Positions 60,906-64,000 of a stretch of 64,000 nucleotides of DNA are shown piece by piece. The notes under the pieces were generated by a model that was not told where the DNA came from, searched no databases, and saw only the letters and a list, made by a program, of their open reading frames with translations. Made by a program: the position numbers and the translations under genes. The first letter of the stretch is position 1, and the number at the start of each line of letters is the position of its first letter. Origin of the DNA: Chloracidobacterium validum (lineage in GTDB: Bacteria; Acidobacteriota; Blastocatellia; Chloracidobacteriales; Chloracidobacteriaceae); NCBI RefSeq assembly GCF_018304825.1, contig NZ_CP072649.1:372001-436000 (forward strand). Reading direction: 5' to 3'.

Positions 60906-63362
60906 ATGTCGAATGCTTCCGCCTCCGGCGCGGCTGCCGCCACGACCGCCGTGCCCGATACCTTGCTCGATGCCATCGAAATCATCGTTGGCGGCCGCAA
61001 CCTCGATGCTCAAACCGCTCACGCCTTGGGGTTGGTGGATGAACTCGCGGCCGATGCCCAGGCTGCCATCGAAGTTGCCGCGCATCTGGCGCGCGAGTAT
61101 GTCCTGACCGGAACCGGTCGGCTGGCCGAGGCCTTTGCGCGGCGGCAAGCGGCCCTTCAGCGTTGGGCGTCACCCCAGAGCGGGCTTTCCCGCGCCGAGG
61201 TCGAGGCTCACCCGCGGGTGGCGCGCCTCCTTGCGCAGGCGCGCGCCGTCGGTCGGGAAAAAGCCGTGCAGCGCGCCCTGGATTGCATCTTTTTCGGACT
61301 GGAGCAGGGCTACGCTGCCGGGTTGAAGCGCGAAGCCAAGGTCTTTGCGGAAGCCGTCGCCGATCCAGAAGGCGGTCAGTTCGGCATTCAGGCGTTTCTC
61401 GACAAGAAAAGCGCGCCGCTGCCGCCCCGCCCGCTCATCATGGCGGGGTCACCCGAGGAACAAGCCCTCCTTGAACGTGGCGACTTGCTGCCGGTCGGAA
61501 CACCGTTTTATCCGGGGCTGACGCCATTGCCCAAGTATCAGTACGCGCAGGGCGTCATCAAAGACCCAACGACCGGGGCGGCGCTGCACGGCGACCCAAA
61601 GGAAGTGGAAAAGCACTTCATCGTACCGGTTCCAGAACCGAGTCCGGCCGGCGTTCTCGTGTATGTCCTGGTCAGCGAAGTCAACTTCAACGATATTTGG
61701 GCGCTCACCGGCATTCCCATCTCCGTGATGGATGACCATGACCAGGATTTTCACATTACGGGTTCGGGCGGCATTGGGCTGGTCGTTGCTTTGGGCAGCG
61801 AGGTCAAGCGGGAGGGCCGCCTGCAAGTGGGAGATTTGGTTTCCATCTATTCCGGTCAGAATAACTTGTTTTCGCCCCTGGTCGGCCTCGATCCGATGTT
61901 TGCCGACTTCGGCATTCAGGGGTATCAGGAGCCGAACGGTTCGCACGGACAGTTTCTGCTGGTTCAGCCGCCCCAGCTTCATGCCAAGCTGGAAGACCTG
62001 ACCATCGAGGCCGCCGGAAGCTACATGCTCAACCTGGGAACGATTTACCGGGCGCTCTTCACGACGCTCAAGGTCACACCGGGCAAGCGTCTGTTCGTGG
62101 AGGGAGCTGCGACGGGAACTGGGTTTGAGGCGGTCAAGGTTGGTGTCCGCAACAACGTCAAGGTGACGGGCTTGGTGTCGAACGCTGAGCGCGCCGAGTT
62201 TGTCAGGTGTCACGGAGCCACCGGCGTCATCAACCGTCGCGCGCCGGAACTCGCGGGGTGCTTTACGAAAGTGCCCGAGGATGCCGCCCAGTGGGCAGCG
62301 TGGGAGTCGGCCGGCGAGCCTTTGCTGGCGACGTTTCGCGCCCAGAACAACGGTCACCTAGCGGATTACGCCATCTCCCACGCCGGCGAACTTTCGTTCC
62401 CGCGCAGCTTTCAACTGCTGGCGCCGGGCGGCACGCTGACCTTTTATGGCGCGTCATCGGGCTATCATTTCACCTTCATGGGCAAGCCCGGCGCGGCCGC
62501 GCCGGCCGACATGCTCCAGCGGGTCGGCCTGCGGGCCGGCCAGTCGGTTTTGGTCTATTACGGCCTGGGCGAAGACCTGGTGGATGAAACCGGCATCGAA
62601 ATCATCGAAGCCGTCCGTGAAGCCCACGCCCGCATTGTGGTGGCAACGCGGACCGATGGACAAAAGGAGTTTGTCGCCAGTTTGGGCTTCGGCGATGCCG
62701 TCCGGGGCATCGTCAGCATTGAAGACCTCCAGCGGCGTTACGGTGCCGACTTTGCGTGGCCATCCACCATGCCGGCGTTTCCCGATCCGAAGGCTGATAC
62801 CGAAGCCTTCAAAGAGGCCGTCCGTTTGTTCAACGAGATCAATTTCAAGCCCTTCGCCTCAGCCGTCGGCCGCTTGCTGGCCGGGCCGGACAACCCCCGT
62901 GGCTACCCGGATATGATCTTTGAACGCGCCGGACAGGATACCCTGGGCATCAGCACGACGCTCGTCAAGCCCTACACCGGGCGCGTGGTGTATGCTGAGG
63001 ACATGTCCGGGCGGCGGTACAGTTTCTATGCGCCCCAAGTCTGGATGCGTCAGCGCCGGATTGACATGCCGACGGCCAACATCTGGGGGACGCACCTCAA
63101 CAACGCCTACGAGATTGTTGCCATGAACGATGCCGTTGCCGCCGGGCTGCTGGATGTCACCCCGCCGGTGGTCGTCGAGTGGGCGGACTTGCCGGAAGCG
63201 CACCAGGCGATGTGGGACAATCGCCATGCCGGAGCGACCTATGTTGTCAATCACGCGCTGCCGCGACTGGGGCTGAAGACCAAAAGTGAGCTGTTTGAAG
63301 CCTGGGCGGCGCAGTCGGCGGAAGCGGCCGATGCGGACGACGCGGCAACCATCTTCCAGTGA
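60906..63362 (+). CDS. crotonase-fragment/enoyl-CoA reductase fusion, like the C-terminus of propionyl-CoA synthase
   Basis: An 818-residue protein. Residues about 15-175 look like the C-terminal end of a crotonase domain (GRNLDAQTAHALGLVDELAA, then FLDKK.APLPPRP), without the oxyanion-hole half. From about 195 a medium-chain reductase of the crotonyl-CoA reductase/carboxylase kind follows (NFNDIWALTGIPISV, GIGLVVALGSEV, GTIYRALFTTLKVTPGKRL, GATGVINR). The last 150 residues are an extra region. This order is that of the second half of propionyl-CoA synthase, the 1800-residue enzyme of the 3-hydroxypropionate bicycle; the CoA-ligase part and the hydratase active site are absent. ATG 60906 is used; ATG 60855 is in frame but poorer. 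Confidence 0.75.
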   Translation: MSNASASGAAAATTAVPDTLLDAIEIIVGGRNLDAQTAHALGLVDELAADAQAAIEVAAHLAREYVLTGTGRLAEAFARRQAALQRWASPQSGLSRAEVEAHPRVARLLAQARAVGREKAVQRALDCIFFGLEQGYAAGLKREAKVFAEAVADPEGGQFGIQAFLDKKSAPLPPRPLIMAGSPEEQALLERGDLLPVGTPFYPGLTPLPKYQYAQGVIKDPTTGAALHGDPKEVEKHFIVPVPEPSPAGVLVYVLVSEVNFNDIWALTGIPISVMDDHDQDFHITGSGGIGLVVALGSEVKREGRLQVGDLVSIYSGQNNLFSPLVGLDPMFADFGIQGYQEPNGSHGQFLLVQPPQLHAKLEDLTIEAAGSYMLNLGTIYRALFTTLKVTPGKRLFVEGAATGTGFEAVKVGVRNNVKVTGLVSNAERAEFVRCHGATGVINRRAPELAGCFTKVPEDAAQWAAWESAGEPLLATFRAQNNGHLADYAISHAGELSFPRSFQLLAPGGTLTFYGASSGYHFTFMGKPGAAAPADMLQRVGLRAGQSVLVYYGLGEDLVDETGIEIIEAVREAHARIVVATRTDGQKEFVASLGFGDAVRGIVSIEDLQRRYGADFAWPSTMPAFPDPKADTEAFKEAVRLFNEINFKPFASAVGRLLAGPDNPRGYPDMIFERAGQDTLGISTTLVKPYTGRVVYAEDMSGRRYSFYAPQVWMRQRRIDMPTANIWGTHLNNAYEIVAMNDAVAAGLLDVTPPVVVEWADLPEAHQAMWDNRHAGATYVVNHALPRLGLKTKSELFEAWAAQSAEAADADDAATIFQ

Positions 63363-63561
63363 CGCTTTCAGCCGTGACGCTTGCAGCCACGCCTTGGGGG
63401 CATCTGTCGGTCCGCCGATGGCGTTTGCGGCGGGTGGCGCGGCGCGCGTTGTGTTGGCGGTCTCACGTGAAGTGCTTGGCGCGTGGCGTGGCGCGGCGTA
63501 TAGTCGGTTGGCTTGCCCCCGCTTACTTTTTCACAGCCTGCGCTGAATTGACCACCAAGCA

Positions 63562-64000
63562 ATGAGTATTCGAGCTTTCAAGCGTCCCCAACCACCCCGT
63601 TTTGGCGTTCTCCTCCTCAATCTGGGCGGCCCAGAAAAGTTGGCCGATGTCGAGCCGTTCCTGCGCAATCTTTTTTCCGACCCCTCCATCATTCGGTTGC
63701 CGATTCGGGCGCTGCAACGTCCGGTTGGGTGGCTGATCGCCCGCTTGCGGCGGCGCAAATCCATGCGGCTTTATGAAAAGATCGGCGGCGGCTCGCCGCA
63801 GCGGCGCATCACGACCGAGCAAGCGGCGGCCTTGCAGTCCGAACTCGCCCGGCAGGGGATCGCGGCGCGGGTGTATGTGGGGATGGTGTGTTGGCATCCA
63901 CTGATTGAAAGCACGTTTCAGCAGATTCTCCAGGACCACATCACGCACTTGGTGGTGCTGCCGTTGTTTCCGCATTTTTCGGTGACGACCACGGGCGCGG
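63562..64000 (+). CDS. hemH: ferrochelatase, partial (runs off the window)
   Basis: Start of the heme-forming enzyme that inserts iron into protoporphyrin IX. The first 146 residues are visible and reach the end of the window in frame. FGVLLLNLGGPEKLADVEPF near residues 14-33 and LFSDPSIIRLP near 37-47 are the family opening, followed by YEKIGGGSPQRRITTEQAAAL near 71-91 (split by position) and the GIAARVYVGMVCWHPLIEST region. The last visible block VVLPLFPHFSVTTTGA matches the expected continuation. Likely serves the many cytochromes encoded in this window. Confidence 0.93.
   Translation, partial: MSIRAFKRPQPPRFGVLLLNLGGPEKLADVEPFLRNLFSDPSIIRLPIRALQRPVGWLIARLRRRKSMRLYEKIGGGSPQRRITTEQAAALQSELARQGIAARVYVGMVCWHPLIESTFQQILQDHITHLVVLPLFPHFSVTTTGA

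Noticed and set aside
1-64000. CRISPR arrays, rRNA or tRNA genes
   Set aside because: No short regularly spaced repeats or rRNA-like stretches were seen in the gaps. tRNA genes cannot be excluded without a covariance-model search, but no cloverleaf was evident.

Overview
The window is GC-rich bacterial DNA, packed with long same-strand runs whose start and stop codons often overlap (ATGA, TGATG). The gene content points to a Gram-negative aerobe with hopanoid membranes: an alternative complex III plus caa3-type oxidase operon, hopanoid hpnH/I/J/K genes, a bacillithiol-type glycosyltransferase, and a large Oar/CarboxypepD_reg-type TonB-dependent receptor. This combination fits Acidobacteriota, and I suspect a Chloracidobacterium-like member of Blastocatellia. 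That placement is an inference from gene content and memory, not a database result.

Layout. (1) 15-6911, plus strand: an arginine operon of argG, a small membrane protein, argH, a P-loop protein of unclear role, argC, an N-acyl-ornithine carbamoyltransferase (argF') and argB. (2) 6908-14200 continues without a break into surface-polysaccharide genes: FkbM methyltransferase, three GT4 glycosyltransferases, a Wzy-like membrane protein, a sugar epimerase and a WcaF-like acetyltransferase. (3) 14274-17672, minus strand: a TonB-dependent receptor with its own terminator. (4) 18114-33267, minus strand: a 15 kb respiratory operon read actA-B-C-D-E-F, a small membrane protein, SCO, ctaC (fused to cytochrome c), ctaD, ctaE, ctaF, ctaB, then phzF. 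It would carry electrons from quinol through alternative complex III to an A2-subtype caa3 oxidase. (5) 33743-39762, minus: bshA, rsmB, a nine-heme cytochrome c and a lipoprotein with two HbpS/GlcG-like modules. (6) 39995-46229: hopanoid side-chain genes hpnI, two half-size DMT proteins, hpnK and hpnJ, a divergent LolA-like protein, and hpnH. (7) 46440-48966: aldehyde dehydrogenase, DUF2237 and a hypothetical gene.

(8) 48950-52330: three tandem, overlapping GT39-type genes. One is a collapsed pseudogene; the other two share a nearly identical 1.2 kb core but have different ends. (9) 52725-64000: enoyl-CoA hydratase, a membrane protein and winged-helix regulator pair, a galactose-type module (galT, two small proteins, sodium:solute symporter), an SDR with altered catalytic motifs, proB, a dienelactone hydrolase, a long reductase resembling the C-terminal part of propionyl-CoA synthase, and the start of hemH, which runs off the window.

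Most promising for novelty: the truncated crotonase/reductase fusion at 60906-63362, the nonaheme cytochrome plus HbpS-like lipoprotein pair, the paired DMT proteins inside the hopanoid cluster, the P-loop protein inside the arginine operon, and the GT39 tandem array that suggests gene conversion. I saw no CRISPR array, insertion sequence, rRNA or tRNA, although tRNAs were only looked for by eye.
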